From Mycobacterium decipiens (GTDB lineage: Bacteria > Actinomycetota > Actinomycetes > Mycobacteriales > Mycobacteriaceae): a DNA stretch of 64,000 bases. Below the pieces are notes generated by a model, which saw only the letters and a program-made list of their open reading frames with translations, was not told the DNA's origin and made no database searches. A program made the position numbers and the translations under genes. Shown in pieces: positions 35,074 through 45,030 of this stretch (the first letter of the stretch is position 1; the number at the start of each line of letters is the position of its first letter). Location: contig NZ_OY970459.1 of assembly GCF_963853665.1 (NCBI RefSeq), positions 4,836,001 through 4,900,000 on the forward strand, written 5' to 3'.

Positions 35074-36153
35074 CTACGCCGGCGGGCCCGCGGTGCGGCC
35101 CCGGATCAGCTCGGTACCGAGCACCTCGACGACGGGTAGTCCGGACCGCGGCGGCTTCAGCAGCAGCTCGCCCGCCCGGCGCCCCTTCTGCAGGCTCGGC
35201 TGCGCGACCGTCGTCAGCCCTCTGCTTAGTGCCTCTGGCACGCCGTCAAACCCCGTGACGCTCATCTGACCCGGTACGTAAATCCCATGTGCCCGCAGGT
35301 AATCCATGGCTGAGAGGGCCAGTATGTCGGCGGTGCACATCAGCGCGGTGATCCGCGGATTGGCCTCGCACGCCACCTTGGCGGCCGCCCCGCCGGACGT
35401 CGGGAGGTGCTCGTAGCTTTCCACCACGGTCAGCGAATCCGGGTCGACGCCGGCGGCCGTCATCGCTTCCCATACACCGGCGATGCGTTCGCGCTGCACA
35501 TCGAAGGTCGGCGACCCCAGCCTGTCGGCGTCCACCAGGTCTTGCCGGCGGTCCCGCCCCAGCCGCATGGTCAGTAGCCCGAGCTCGCGATGCCCCAACC
35601 CGAGCACGTAGTCGGCAAGCTCGCGCATCGCCGCCCGGTCGTCGATGCCGACCCGCGACACGCCGGAAAGGTCTTTGGGCTGGTCGACCACCACCACCGG
35701 CAGCCGGCGCTGCAGCACCACCTGCAGGTAGGGATCGTCGTCGCATACCGAGTACACCACGAAGCCGTCCACCCCGGCGGCGAGCACCGCGGCGGTGCCG
35801 TCCGCGAGGCTCCGACTGGGGCCGACGGCAACCAGCAACAGTCCCTGTCCCAGCCCTTCGCACGATTGCGCCACTCCCGCAACGAAATCCCGCGCCGCCG
35901 GGTCACTGAAGAAGTAGGTCAGCGGTTCGGCCATCACCAAACCAACCGCGCCGGCTTTGCGGGTCCGCAGCGATCGCGCCACCGGGTCTGGTCCGGCGTA
36001 GCCCATTCGCTTGGCCGTGGCAAGCACCCGCTCACGAAGGTCGGTAGAAAGCTGATCCGGTCTGTTGAAGGCATTCGAGATGGTGGTACGCGACACCTTG
36101 AGCTCGGCTGCCAACGACGCCAGAGTCGCCCGCCTACGCGGTGTGGGACTCAC
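35074..36153 (-). CDS. LacI-family transcriptional regulator
   Basis: The 359-residue protein has an N-terminal LacI helix-turn-helix (ATLASLAAELKVSRTTISNA at about residues 9-28, RPDQLSTDLRERVLATAKRM after it) and a periplasmic-binding-protein-like effector domain from about 60 to 345. The hinge region is at about 45-60. It has the same length and position as M. tuberculosis Rv3575c. The start is a GTG at 36153, eight bases after a TACCCT -10-like hexamer, so the mRNA may be leaderless. Ligand is not known. It diverges from the Zn/Mn ABC transporter operon, but that operon carries its own Zur box. Confidence 0.9.
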   Translation of the reverse strand: MSPTPRRRATLASLAAELKVSRTTISNAFNRPDQLSTDLRERVLATAKRMGYAGPDPVARSLRTRKAGAVGLVMAEPLTYFFSDPAARDFVAGVAQSCEGLGQGLLLVAVGPSRSLADGTAAVLAAGVDGFVVYSVCDDDPYLQVVLQRRLPVVVVDQPKDLSGVSRVGIDDRAAMRELADYVLGLGHRELGLLTMRLGRDRRQDLVDADRLGSPTFDVQRERIAGVWEAMTAAGVDPDSLTVVESYEHLPTSGGAAAKVACEANPRITALMCTADILALSAMDYLRAHGIYVPGQMSVTGFDGVPEALSRGLTTVAQPSLQKGRRAGELLLKPPRSGLPVVEVLGTELIRGRTAGPPA

Positions 36154-36161
36154 GTTCGGTG

Positions 36162-36167
36162 AGGGTA
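36162..36167 (-). promoter_or_regulatory. Putative -10 element of leaderless LacI transcript
   Basis: On the minus strand TACCCT (TAnnnT) precedes the GTG start at 36153 by eight bases, the same spacing as at cysS and lysS. Confidence 0.45.
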
Positions 36168-36214
36168 CAGCGGCCCGACGTGTGGGGGTAGGAGGCGGCG
36201 CTGCACAAATTTGT

Positions 36215-36233
36215 AATGGAAACGATTTTCATT
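36215..36233. promoter_or_regulatory. Zur box before the metal ABC transporter
   Basis: AATGGAAACGATTTTCATT is a near-perfect inverted repeat of the form AATGrAAA-n3-TTTyCATT, closely matching Zur operators of mycobacteria. It lies 38 bp before the binding-protein ATG at 36271. It indicates zinc-responsive repression of the operon. Confidence 0.8.
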
Positions 36234-36270
36234 AGGATTAGCGGGCGGCTGGGCGGCCGCACGAAAGGAA

Positions 36271-37194
36271 ATGGACGTGCGACGGACGCTAAACCGGGTG
36301 GCGAGCCGGCTGCCGGCCATCCTCGTCTGCCTGGTCGGTTCGACCGCGCTGACGGGCTGTGGAACCGATGGCGCGGCGCACCCGGGCGCGGTTGACGTGG
36401 TGGCCTCCACCGACGTGTGGGGCAGCGTGGCACGCGCCGTCACCGGCAGCCACCTGAGTGTGAAGTCCATCCTCACCGGGGCGGATGCCGACCCACATTC
36501 GTATCAGGCCAGTCCCGCGGACGCCGCCGCGATCGTCGACGCAGAGCTGGTGATCTATAACGGCGGCGGCTACGACTCCTGGGTGGACCGGGTGTTGGCC
36601 GCCCATCCCGCCATCCAGTCCGTCGCCGCCTACTCGCTGCTGGACGCCACGAACGACGAAAAAATGCGCAACGAACACGTCTTCTACGACCTGAATGTCG
36701 CGAAGTCGGTCGCGGCAACCATCGCGGACCGGTTGGCGGTCCTCGACCCGGCCAATGCCGGGGACTACCGAGACAACGCCGCGGAGTTCGGCCGCGGCGC
36801 CGACGCGATCGCAAGTTCCGAGCACGCGATCGCGGTCAGCTACCCCGCCGCCGCTGTCCTCGCGACCGAACCCGTCGTGCACTATCTGCTGGCGGCGTCC
36901 GGCCTGAACAATCGCACCCCGGCTACCTTCATCGCGGCGAACGAAAACGACAACGACCCCTCCCCGGCCGACATGGCGGCCGTCCTCGACCTGATCGCCC
37001 GCCGTGAGGTCGCGGCGTTGCTGGTCAATCCGCAGACGCCCACCGCCGCCACCAACGGCCTGCAGGCGGCCGCCCGCCGCGCTGGGGTGCCGATCGCCGA
37101 GGTGACCGAGACCTTGCCCAGCGGAACCGACTACCTGACCTGGCAGCGCGACACCGTCAACCAACTGACGGCCGCGTTGCGGTCGGGCCGCTAG
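36271..37194 (+). CDS. Zn/Mn ABC transporter substrate-binding lipoprotein (ZnuA-like)
   Basis: This 307-residue lipoprotein has a signal sequence ending in the lipobox LTGC near residue 29, which would anchor it outside the membrane. It belongs to the cluster A-I (ZnuA/TroA) binding proteins. Candidate metal ligands are His in ADPHSYQ near 75, His in RNEHVFYD near 134 and later acidic or His residues (EPVVHYLL near 205, NENDNDPS near 225). There is no His-rich loop of the kind seen in some zinc-specific ZnuA proteins. The Zur box points to zinc. An ATG with GAAAGGA in front is used. The operon continues with ATPase and permease genes. Confidence 0.88.
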   Translation: MDVRRTLNRVASRLPAILVCLVGSTALTGCGTDGAAHPGAVDVVASTDVWGSVARAVTGSHLSVKSILTGADADPHSYQASPADAAAIVDAELVIYNGGGYDSWVDRVLAAHPAIQSVAAYSLLDATNDEKMRNEHVFYDLNVAKSVAATIADRLAVLDPANAGDYRDNAAEFGRGADAIASSEHAIAVSYPAAAVLATEPVVHYLLAASGLNNRTPATFIAANENDNDPSPADMAAVLDLIARREVAALLVNPQTPTAATNGLQAAARRAGVPIAEVTETLPSGTDYLTWQRDTVNQLTAALRSGR

Positions 37195-37203
37195 TCCCGG
37201 CCA

Positions 37204-38007
37204 GTGTCTCAGCCAGCGGTTGCACTAACCGGCGCCCGGCTGGCGTTCGGCGATCGTGTGCTCTGGGACCACCTCGACCTGTCGGTGACGCCCGGTGAGT
37301 TCATCGTGGTGCTGGGTCCCAACGGCACCGGAAAGACGTCGCTGCTCAAGGTGCTGCTCGGACAGCTGCCGCTCAGTGCCGGCGCCGCGCTGCTGAACGG
37401 CAAGCCGATCACCGCCGGCAGCGCGCGCATCGGCTATGTGCCGCAACACCATCCGATCGACCCGGAAGTGCTGCTGCGGGGGCGTGACCTGGTTGCCCTC
37501 GGCGTCGACGGACGCCGCTGGGGCCCTATGCCGCTTTCGTCCGCGGGCCGGGCTCACCGCCGCGAGGCGGTGCGGCGGGCGCTGCAACAGGTCAATGGTG
37601 AACGGCTGGCCGATGTCCGGGTCGGGCTGATGTCCGGCGGTGAGTTGCAGCGGGTACGCATCGCCCAGGCGCTGGCCAGCGACCCTACGCTGATGCTCTG
37701 CGATGAGCCGCTGCTGGCGTTGGATCCGGCCAACGCCAAGCTGGTGTCGGAGCTGATCGACCGGCGCCGCAAGGAAGCTGGAACCGCCGTCATCGTCGTC
37801 ACCCACGAGGTCAACCCGATGCTGCCGTACGTGGACCGGGTGCTTTATCTGGTCGATGGGAGATTCCTGATCGGCACCGTCGAGCAGGTCATGACCACCG
37901 AGACATTGTCGGCGCTGTACCGGGCCGACATGCAGGTAGTGAAAGTCGGCAACGGACGCGACGTCCGCTACGTGGTGATCGGCGAGCCGGAAGGACAGGC
38001 CCGATGA
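37204..38007 (+). CDS. Zn/Mn ABC transporter ATPase (ZnuC-like)
   Basis: This 267-residue ATPase starts with GTG nine bases after the binding-protein gene. Walker A is GPNGTGKTS near residue 38, the Q-loop is in GYVPQHHP near 80, the ABC signature is LMSGGELQRVRIAQAL near 142, Walker B is LMLCDEPLLALD near 162, and the switch His is in VIVVTHEV near 200. The signature begins LMSGG instead of LSGGQ, a usual variant in this subfamily. Its stop overlaps the permease start by four bases. Confidence 0.9.
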   Translation: MSQPAVALTGARLAFGDRVLWDHLDLSVTPGEFIVVLGPNGTGKTSLLKVLLGQLPLSAGAALLNGKPITAGSARIGYVPQHHPIDPEVLLRGRDLVALGVDGRRWGPMPLSSAGRAHRREAVRRALQQVNGERLADVRVGLMSGGELQRVRIAQALASDPTLMLCDEPLLALDPANAKLVSELIDRRRKEAGTAVIVVTHEVNPMLPYVDRVLYLVDGRFLIGTVEQVMTTETLSALYRADMQVVKVGNGRDVRYVVIGEPEGQAR

Positions 38008-38852
38008 ACGACCGGCTCACCGACATGTTGGACCATCTGTTCTCCTTCGAGATCACCGCCCACCTGCTCCAGCACGACTTCGTGCAACAGGCTCTGGTCG
38101 CAGCGGCGCTACTCGGACTGGTAGCCGGGCTGATCGGGCCGTTCATCGTGATGCGCCAGATGTCGTTCGCCGTGCACGGCTCCAGCGAATTGTCGCTGAC
38201 CGGAGCCGCATTCGCTCTGCTGGCCGGGTTCGAGGTGGGGGTGGGCGCGCTGGTCGGCAGCGCTATCGCCGCGGCACTGTTCGGAATCCTGGGGCAGCGA
38301 GCGCGGGAGCGCGACTCGGTAATCGGCGTGGTGCTGGCATTCGGGCTCGGCCTAGCGGTCTTGTTCATCCATCTCTACCCGGGACGGACCGGCGCCAGTT
38401 TCGCGCTGCTGACCGGTCAGATCGTCGGGGTGGGCTACTCCGGGCTGGCCATGCTGACCCTGGTTTGCCTGCTCGTCATCGCCGTACTGGTGATCTGTTA
38501 CCGACCGCTGCTGTTTGCCAGCGCCGACCCGGAGGTCGCGGCCGCCCGCGGTGTGCCGGTGCGCGCCATGACCGTCGTGTTCGCCGCACTGGTCGGTGTG
38601 GTGGCCGCCCAGGCGGTCCAGATCGTCGGGGCGCTCCTGGTCATGTCGTTGTTGATCACCCCGGCGGCTGCGGCCGCGCGGCTGGTCGCCACGCCGGCCG
38701 CGGCGATCGCGACCTCGGTGGTCTTCGCCGAGGTGTCCGCTGTCGGGGGCATCGTGCTGTCATTGGCGCCCGGAGTCCCGGTCTCGGTGTTGGTGGCCAC
38801 CATCTCGTTCGTGATCTACCTGATTTGCTGGTTGCTCGGGCGGCGTCGGTAG
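38004..38852 (+). CDS. Zn/Mn ABC transporter permease (ZnuB-like)
   Basis: This 282-residue membrane protein belongs to the ABC-3 (ZnuB/TroC/MntB) family, with about eight membrane segments. GPFIVMRQMSFAVHGSSELS near 48 is the characteristic early loop. ARGVPVRAMTVVFAALVGVV near 180 and GALLVMSLLITPAAAAARL near 210 are the conserved coupling region and following helices. It completes a three-gene uptake system. The organism's other zinc importers are outside this window. Confidence 0.9.
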   Translation: MNDRLTDMLDHLFSFEITAHLLQHDFVQQALVAAALLGLVAGLIGPFIVMRQMSFAVHGSSELSLTGAAFALLAGFEVGVGALVGSAIAAALFGILGQRARERDSVIGVVLAFGLGLAVLFIHLYPGRTGASFALLTGQIVGVGYSGLAMLTLVCLLVIAVLVICYRPLLFASADPEVAAARGVPVRAMTVVFAALVGVVAAQAVQIVGALLVMSLLITPAAAAARLVATPAAAIATSVVFAEVSAVGGIVLSLAPGVPVSVLVATISFVIYLICWLLGRRR

Positions 38853-38898
38853 TGCTGCGCTTAAGCTTGTCGCACACGGTGCCGGTTGGGGAGGAACA

Positions 38899-39612
38899 GT
38901 GCGCAAGCAGATCGCCGCTCTCGCGGCGTTGGCTGGTGCGTGCCTGCTCGCAGCCGGATGCACCAACGTTGTCGACGGGAATGCGGTGGCCGCCGACGAG
39001 GCCGGGCCGCTGAGTCAGGACCCGATACCCGTTGCAGCGCTCGACGGGCTGCTGCTCGACCTAAGCCAGATCAACAGCGCGCTGGGTGCGACGTCGATGA
39101 AGGTGTGGTTCAACGCCAAGGGGATGTGGGACTGGAGTAAGAGCGTGCCCGACAAGAATTGCTTGGCCATCGACGGTCCGGCACAAGAGACGGTCTACGC
39201 CGGTACCGGGTGGACCGCCATGCGCGGCGAGCGCCTCGACGACAGCATCGACGACTCCAAGAAGCGCAAGCACTACGCCATTCAGGCCGTCGTCGCCTTC
39301 CCGACCGCGCGCGATGCCGGGGAGTTCTACAACTCCTCGGTGCAGAGCTGGAGCAGGTGTTCGAATCGCCGGTTTATCGATGTCAACCCGGGCCAGGCGG
39401 ACACCGTGTGGACGGTGGCCGAAGTTGTCAACGACGACGGCACACTCAGCAGCTCACAGGTCCAGGAAGGCGGCGACGGATGGACCTGCCAGCGCGCCCT
39501 GACCGCGCGAAACAACATCGCCATCGACGTTGTCACGTGCGCCTATAGCCAATCGGGTTCGGTGGCGATCGGCATCGCAACCCAAATCGCGGCCAAGGTG
39601 GCTAAGCAGTAG
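38899..39612 (+). CDS. PknH-sensor-like lipoprotein (LppH type), copy 1
   Basis: This 237-residue lipoprotein starts at GTG with GAGGAA in front. A lipobox AAGC lies near residue 18. The rest is a PknH extracellular-sensor-like domain: the conserved LDGLLLDLSQINSALGATSM near 45, a GWTAMRGE segment near 100, FPTARDAGEFYNSSVQSWSR near 132 and paired cysteines near 87, 153, 199 and 213. Such domains occur on mycobacterial Ser/Thr kinases and in free lipoproteins such as LppH (Rv3576), whose genomic place this is. Their ligand is not established. Two paralogues follow directly. Confidence 0.85.
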   Translation: MRKQIAALAALAGACLLAAGCTNVVDGNAVAADEAGPLSQDPIPVAALDGLLLDLSQINSALGATSMKVWFNAKGMWDWSKSVPDKNCLAIDGPAQETVYAGTGWTAMRGERLDDSIDDSKKRKHYAIQAVVAFPTARDAGEFYNSSVQSWSRCSNRRFIDVNPGQADTVWTVAEVVNDDGTLSSSQVQEGGDGWTCQRALTARNNIAIDVVTCAYSQSGSVAIGIATQIAAKVAKQ

Positions 39613-39626
39613 GCAGGAACCAGGCA

Positions 39627-40343
39627 ATGCACCGGGCAACTCGATGGCCGACCACGCTGCTCGCCACGGCCTGGGTTGTTGGCGGATGCGCCTCCACCGT
39701 TGCGGGAAACCCACAAGCCGGTGCCGACCGCGGCCCACTCAGCTGGGGACCTGATCTCACCGAGGCACAACTGGCCGGCGTGCTGCTCGACGAACCGCAG
39801 ATCAACCAGATCATGGGCAGCGACGCGATGACGGTCATCAACCGCTACGACCGGACGCCCGACGATGCGGGCGGCACCTATTCCGACCCCACGTGCGCGG
39901 GCGCGGTGTTCAACACGGTCGAGACCGCCTACCAGGGCAGCCGCTACGTCGCGACCAGAGGTTCGGAGTGGAGCGAGCCCGGCGCCCACTTCACCCACTA
40001 CGTCGACCAAGGCGTCGTGTCGTTCCACAGCGGGCAGGACGCCCGCAAGTTCCTTTCCGCCTCGCAGGACGTGTGGCGGCGCTGCGTCGCAAAACACGTC
40101 ACCTACACCCCGAAGGACGGCAAACCCAGTACCTGGACGATTCGTGCGCCGGCCACCAGGGGTGGCGTCACCGCGACGGTGGTCGACAAGGAAGCAGGCG
40201 GCGGCTACACCTGCTCGCACGGGATCACCGCCAAATCCAACGTGGTGATCGATGTTTCGGCGTGCAGCTACCGCGTCGCCGATCAGGGCGTCGCCACGGT
40301 GAGCTCGGTCGTCAACGCCATCGCCGGAAAGTTCCCGACATGA
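39627..40343 (+). CDS. PknH-sensor-like lipoprotein, copy 2
   Basis: The 238-residue product begins 14 bp after copy 1. It has a signal sequence with lipobox VGGC near residue 17 and the same domain: LAGVLLDEPQINQIMGSDAM near 50, SRYVATRGSEWSE near 108, FHSGQDARKFLSASQDVWRR near 135 and the C-terminal YTCSHGITAKSNVVIDVSAC near 192. Sequence identity to copy 1 is moderate, so the duplication is not recent. It is coupled to copy 3 by a four-base overlap. Confidence 0.85.
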   Translation: MHRATRWPTTLLATAWVVGGCASTVAGNPQAGADRGPLSWGPDLTEAQLAGVLLDEPQINQIMGSDAMTVINRYDRTPDDAGGTYSDPTCAGAVFNTVETAYQGSRYVATRGSEWSEPGAHFTHYVDQGVVSFHSGQDARKFLSASQDVWRRCVAKHVTYTPKDGKPSTWTIRAPATRGGVTATVVDKEAGGGYTCSHGITAKSNVVIDVSACSYRVADQGVATVSSVVNAIAGKFPT

Positions 40344-41071
40344 CCCCCAAACGGGCTGTCCTAGCGGCGATCTGGGTAACCACCGTGGCCCTGACCGCCG
40401 CCGGCTGCACCACCGCGGTCGAGGGAATGGCGCTACCCGCCGAGCCCCGCGGCCCCACCACCGCGACGACACCTACCAGCGCAGCACCCAGCGTCGTTTC
40501 GGCGACGGTGCTCGAAGGGCTGCTGCTGACCCCCGAGCAGATCGTCGCCCTGGTGGGTGGCACGGTCATGGCGCCGGTCGGCACGATCGCCGGCACGTCG
40601 GACTCAGCCGAAGTCATCGACGATCGCACCTGCGTGGGTCTCGGGTCGCTGGGGGACGTGGCGATCTACTCCAACAGCGGGTGGGTCGCGATGCGCGGCA
40701 ACCAGTTGACCAGCCCCGACGCCGTCCAAGCCGATGTCACGCAGCTCGTCACATCGTTTACCACGACCGCAGACGCCGCGGCCTTGCTGCAGCGCGCACG
40801 TCGGGATTGGCAAGGCTGCGCGAATCGGCGATACGGCTTTGACTCCTCGAACGGCAACCACAGCTACTTCGACACGGGACCCGTGAACGGCAGCGGCTCG
40901 CGCATCGAGGTGTTGCTGCGCCAAGAGGAAGATCCCCGATGGGCGTGTTCGCACGCGATGGCCGTCCAGAAGAGCATCGTCGCAGAGGGGCGGGTCTGCC
41001 TGCTCAACAGGGACACCACCGCGGCGGTCAACAACCTGCTTGACCAAGTGGTCGCCAGGATCCCGCAGTGA
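40340..41071 (+). CDS. PknH-sensor-like lipoprotein, copy 3
   Basis: The 243-residue lipoprotein starts at the ATG at 40340, overlapping the copy 2 stop (ATGA). The longer frame from 39893 is a shadow of copy 2. Lipobox AAGC lies near residue 23, followed by a Thr/Pro-rich linker (about 36-52) not seen in the other copies. The sensor-like domain has VLEGLLLTPEQIVALVGGTV near 56, GWVAMRGNQL near 115 and the usual cysteines near 97, 160, 202 and 220. It ends 21 bp before the oxoprolinase-subunit gene. Confidence 0.83.
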   Translation: MTPKRAVLAAIWVTTVALTAAGCTTAVEGMALPAEPRGPTTATTPTSAAPSVVSATVLEGLLLTPEQIVALVGGTVMAPVGTIAGTSDSAEVIDDRTCVGLGSLGDVAIYSNSGWVAMRGNQLTSPDAVQADVTQLVTSFTTTADAAALLQRARRDWQGCANRRYGFDSSNGNHSYFDTGPVNGSGSRIEVLLRQEEDPRWACSHAMAVQKSIVAEGRVCLLNRDTTAAVNNLLDQVVARIPQ

Positions 41072-41080
41072 GCCAGCTCC

Positions 41081-41086
41081 TAAGCT
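41081..41086 (+). promoter_or_regulatory. Putative -10 element of leaderless pxpA transcript
   Basis: TAAGCT followed by six bases and then the GTG start at 41093, with no ribosome-binding site, fits leaderless expression. The same TAAGCT hexamer serves cysS and lysS. Confidence 0.5.
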
Positions 41087-41092
41087 AGCCAG

Positions 41093-41851
41093 GTGGCCTG
41101 CATCGACCTCAATTCCGACTTGGGCGAGGGATTCGGTGTCTGGCGGCTCGGTGATGACGGCGCCATGCTCGACATCGTCACCAGTGCCAACGTGGCTTGC
41201 GGCTTCCACGCCGGCGACCCGGCCGGTCTGCTGCGAGTATGCCGTTCGGCCAGCGAGCGTGGCGTGCGGATCGGAGCGCAAGTCAGCTACCGCGACCTGG
41301 CCGGGTTCGGCAGACGCTTCATCGACGTCGACGCCGAGGATCTGCTCGCCGATGTCGTGTACCAGATCGGTGCGTTGCAGGCGATCGCACAGGCGTCCGG
41401 CTCGGCGGTCTCGTACGTCAAACCCCATGGCGCCCTGTACAACACGATAGTGACCAACCGTGAGCAGGCCGCCGCTGTCGCTCAGGCGGTACGCATGGTG
41501 GACGCCGCGCTGCCGGTGCTGGGCATGACGGGTTCGGTGTTTTTCGACGAAGCCACCCGCGTTGGCCTGCGCACCGTGGCAGAAGCGTTCGCCGATCGGG
41601 CCTATCGGCCAGACGGACAGCTGGTTTCCCGCCGCGAACCGGGCGCGGTGCTCGACGATCCTGCGGCGATCGCGCAGCGGGTGGTGAAGATGGTGAACAC
41701 CGGCACGGTCATCGCCGTCGATGGCTCCGTCCTTGCCATCACGGTGGAATCGGTTTGCGTACATGGTGATTCGCCGGGCGCGGTGCAGATCGCAACGGCG
41801 GTGCGTGACCAACTGAATGTCACGGGCACCGAGATCCAGGCGTTCTGCTGA
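41093..41851 (+). CDS. pxpA: 5-oxoprolinase subunit A (LamB/YcsF family), without B and C partners
   Basis: The 252-residue protein is a full LamB/YcsF domain. It starts IDLNSDLGEGFG, then MLDIVTSANVACGFHAGDPA near 30, GAQVSYRDLAGFGRR near 68 and SYVKPHGALYN near 110. It ends with the VCVHGDSPGAVQIA stretch near 228. In bacteria PxpA acts with PxpB and PxpC to hydrolyse 5-oxoproline (pyroglutamate) using ATP. No pxpB or pxpC gene is nearby, so partners must be elsewhere or the protein works differently. It is followed by the MBL-fold gene with a one-base overlap. Confidence 0.88.
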   Translation: MACIDLNSDLGEGFGVWRLGDDGAMLDIVTSANVACGFHAGDPAGLLRVCRSASERGVRIGAQVSYRDLAGFGRRFIDVDAEDLLADVVYQIGALQAIAQASGSAVSYVKPHGALYNTIVTNREQAAAVAQAVRMVDAALPVLGMTGSVFFDEATRVGLRTVAEAFADRAYRPDGQLVSRREPGAVLDDPAAIAQRVVKMVNTGTVIAVDGSVLAITVESVCVHGDSPGAVQIATAVRDQLNVTGTEIQAFC

Positions 41852-42780
41852 TGCGCCAGATGCGTCTAAAACTGGGCCGTCCCGATATCGCGCGGTATTC
41901 CAACAGGTTTAGCGTGCCAGCCGCGCAACCCGATACGCCGTTGTCGGTGACGTGGATGGGCGTGGCGACGCTGCTGGTCGACGACGGGGCGGCCGGGGTG
42001 CTGACCGACGGCTACTTCTCCCGGCCCAGCCTGGCCCGGGTGGCGGCCGGAAAGGTGTCGCCGTCACCGGCACGCGTCGACGGTTGCCTGGCCCGGGCCA
42101 GGGTGTCCCGGCTGGCGGCCGTTATCCCGGTGCACACGCACATCGACCACGCGATGGACTCCGCGCTGGTCGCCGACCGCACCGGGGCGCAGCTGGTCGG
42201 GGGCGAGTCGGCGGCTAATGTCGGGCGCGGATACGGGCTGCCGGAGAACCGCATTGTCGTCGCCGTTGCCGGCGAGCCAATTCAAGTGGGCGCCTTCGAC
42301 GTGACGTTGGTGGAATCGCAGCACTGCCCACCCGACCGGTTTCCCGGGGTGATCGACGCACCGCTGACACCGCCGGTGAAGGCGTCGGCCTACCGCTGCG
42401 GTGAGGCGTGGTCGACGTTGGTGCACCACCGGCCGTCGGGCCGGCGGCTGTTGATCCAGGGCAGCGCCGGTTTCGTCAAGGGCGCCCTGGCGCCTCACCG
42501 CGCCGATGCCGTCTACCTCAGCGTCGGCCAGCTGGGCTTGCAACCACGGTCGTACCTGGTCGACTACTGGGCCGAGGTCGTGCGCGCCGTAGGCGCGCGA
42601 CGCGTGGTCCTCATCCATTGGGACGACTTCTTCCGACCCCTGTCAAAGCCGTTGCGGGCCTTACCGTATGCGGCCGACGACCTAGACGTGTCCCTTCGCG
42701 TCCTCGACGAGCTGGCCGTCCAGGACGGTATCGCGCTGCAGATGCCGACGGTGTGGCGGCGCGAGGATCCTTGGCTGTGA
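41851..42780 (+). CDS. Metallo-beta-lactamase-fold hydrolase (Rv3577-like)
   Basis: The 309-residue protein has an MBL fold. The metal motif is VHTHIDHAMD near residue 96 (H-x-H-x-D-H). Further candidate ligands are His in ESQHCPPDR near 155 and the C-terminal LIHWDDFF near 253. A twin DDG segment near 45 is typical of UlaG-like cytosolic members. There is no signal peptide. It matches Rv3577 by position. Its substrate is not known; the coupling to pxpA (TGATG overlap) suggests a shared function. Confidence 0.85.
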   Translation: MRQMRLKLGRPDIARYSNRFSVPAAQPDTPLSVTWMGVATLLVDDGAAGVLTDGYFSRPSLARVAAGKVSPSPARVDGCLARARVSRLAAVIPVHTHIDHAMDSALVADRTGAQLVGGESAANVGRGYGLPENRIVVAVAGEPIQVGAFDVTLVESQHCPPDRFPGVIDAPLTPPVKASAYRCGEAWSTLVHHRPSGRRLLIQGSAGFVKGALAPHRADAVYLSVGQLGLQPRSYLVDYWAEVVRAVGARRVVLIHWDDFFRPLSKPLRALPYAADDLDVSLRVLDELAVQDGIALQMPTVWRREDPWL

Positions 42781-42794
42781 AGCGCTTCTAAACC

Positions 42795-44021
<1,227 letters not shown>

Positions 44022-44036
<15 letters not shown>

Positions 44037-45026
44037 CGCGCGCGGACGACTAGCCGCGGCGTAGGGCGGCGGCAGCGGCATCCCGAGCTCGGCCAGCACG
44101 CCACGCAGCGACGTTGGATAGTCGGTGATGATGCCGTCGACACCCGCGTCGATCTGCTGACGCATCGCGTCGGGGTCGTTCACGGTCCACGGAATGACCT
44201 TGCGCCCCAACGCGTGGGCACGATCGACAAAGGCACTGCCATCGACCAACCCATACCTCGGCGACAGAATGGTCGCGCCCACCATCATCGCCCCGATCAC
44301 CGGATCGCCGACGACTGCGGCGTTGATACCGCCGAGCCAGGGCGAATCCGGTACCCAGGTCTTCTCATCCCACAACGCCGCCAACGGAATCGACGGTTCG
44401 TCCCGGTGCACCATTGGTAGCGTTCGCCAGTCGAAACTCTGAATTTCCACGCGGTCGAGCTTGCCCGCGGATCGGACCGCAGCCAGTATTACATCGACAA
44501 ACTCCTGCGGCTCCGCGGAAGTACCCGGGCGATCGGCTTCCACCTTGGTTTCGATGTTGTAGCGGACATCAGCCCGATACGAGTCGGTGAGTGCGAAGAC
44601 CTCCGGCAACGTCGCTATCTTGTTGCTCCGCACCACTTCAGCGCGGGGGAACTCACTGAGCTGCTTGCCGCAGTCGAGTGTGCGGATCTGCACCAGGGTC
44701 AGGTCGTGCACGAGCTTTCCGACGTAGGGATACTGTGGGTCGCCGACGAACGCCGGTCCGGTGTCGGTGCACTTTTCCGATTGGATCGTCGGGTCGTGCC
44801 ACACCATAGGCTGGCCATCTTTGGTGATGACGATGTCGAATTCGAGTGTGCTGACCCCAAGCTCAAGCGCCTTGGCAAATGCCCGCAGGGATTCCTCGGT
44901 CGCCTCGCCGCGACCGCCACGATGAGCCTGTAGATCGAAGCCGGAAGGTTGGGCGGATGCGTTGGGCAACGGTGCCAGCAGCACAACGGCCAGCAGCAAA
45001 AGTACGGCAACCAGCCGGGCGATCAT
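44022..45026 (-). CDS. Secreted glycerophosphodiester phosphodiesterase
   Basis: The 334-residue protein has a signal peptide (residues 1-25, ending ASA-QP). The GDPD domain then begins DLQAHRGGRGEATEESLRAF, containing the active-site His-Arg and the metal Glu. Further motifs are LEFDIVITKDG near 60 with the second metal pair, VWHDP near 74 with the catalytic His, NIETKVEAD near 155 and the late IPWTVNDPDAMRQQIDAGVD near 290. It should hydrolyse glycerophosphodiesters outside the cytoplasm, in the manner of GlpQ. It lies just upstream of tsnR on the opposite side from arsB2. Confidence 0.9.
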
Positions 45027-45030
45027 CGCG

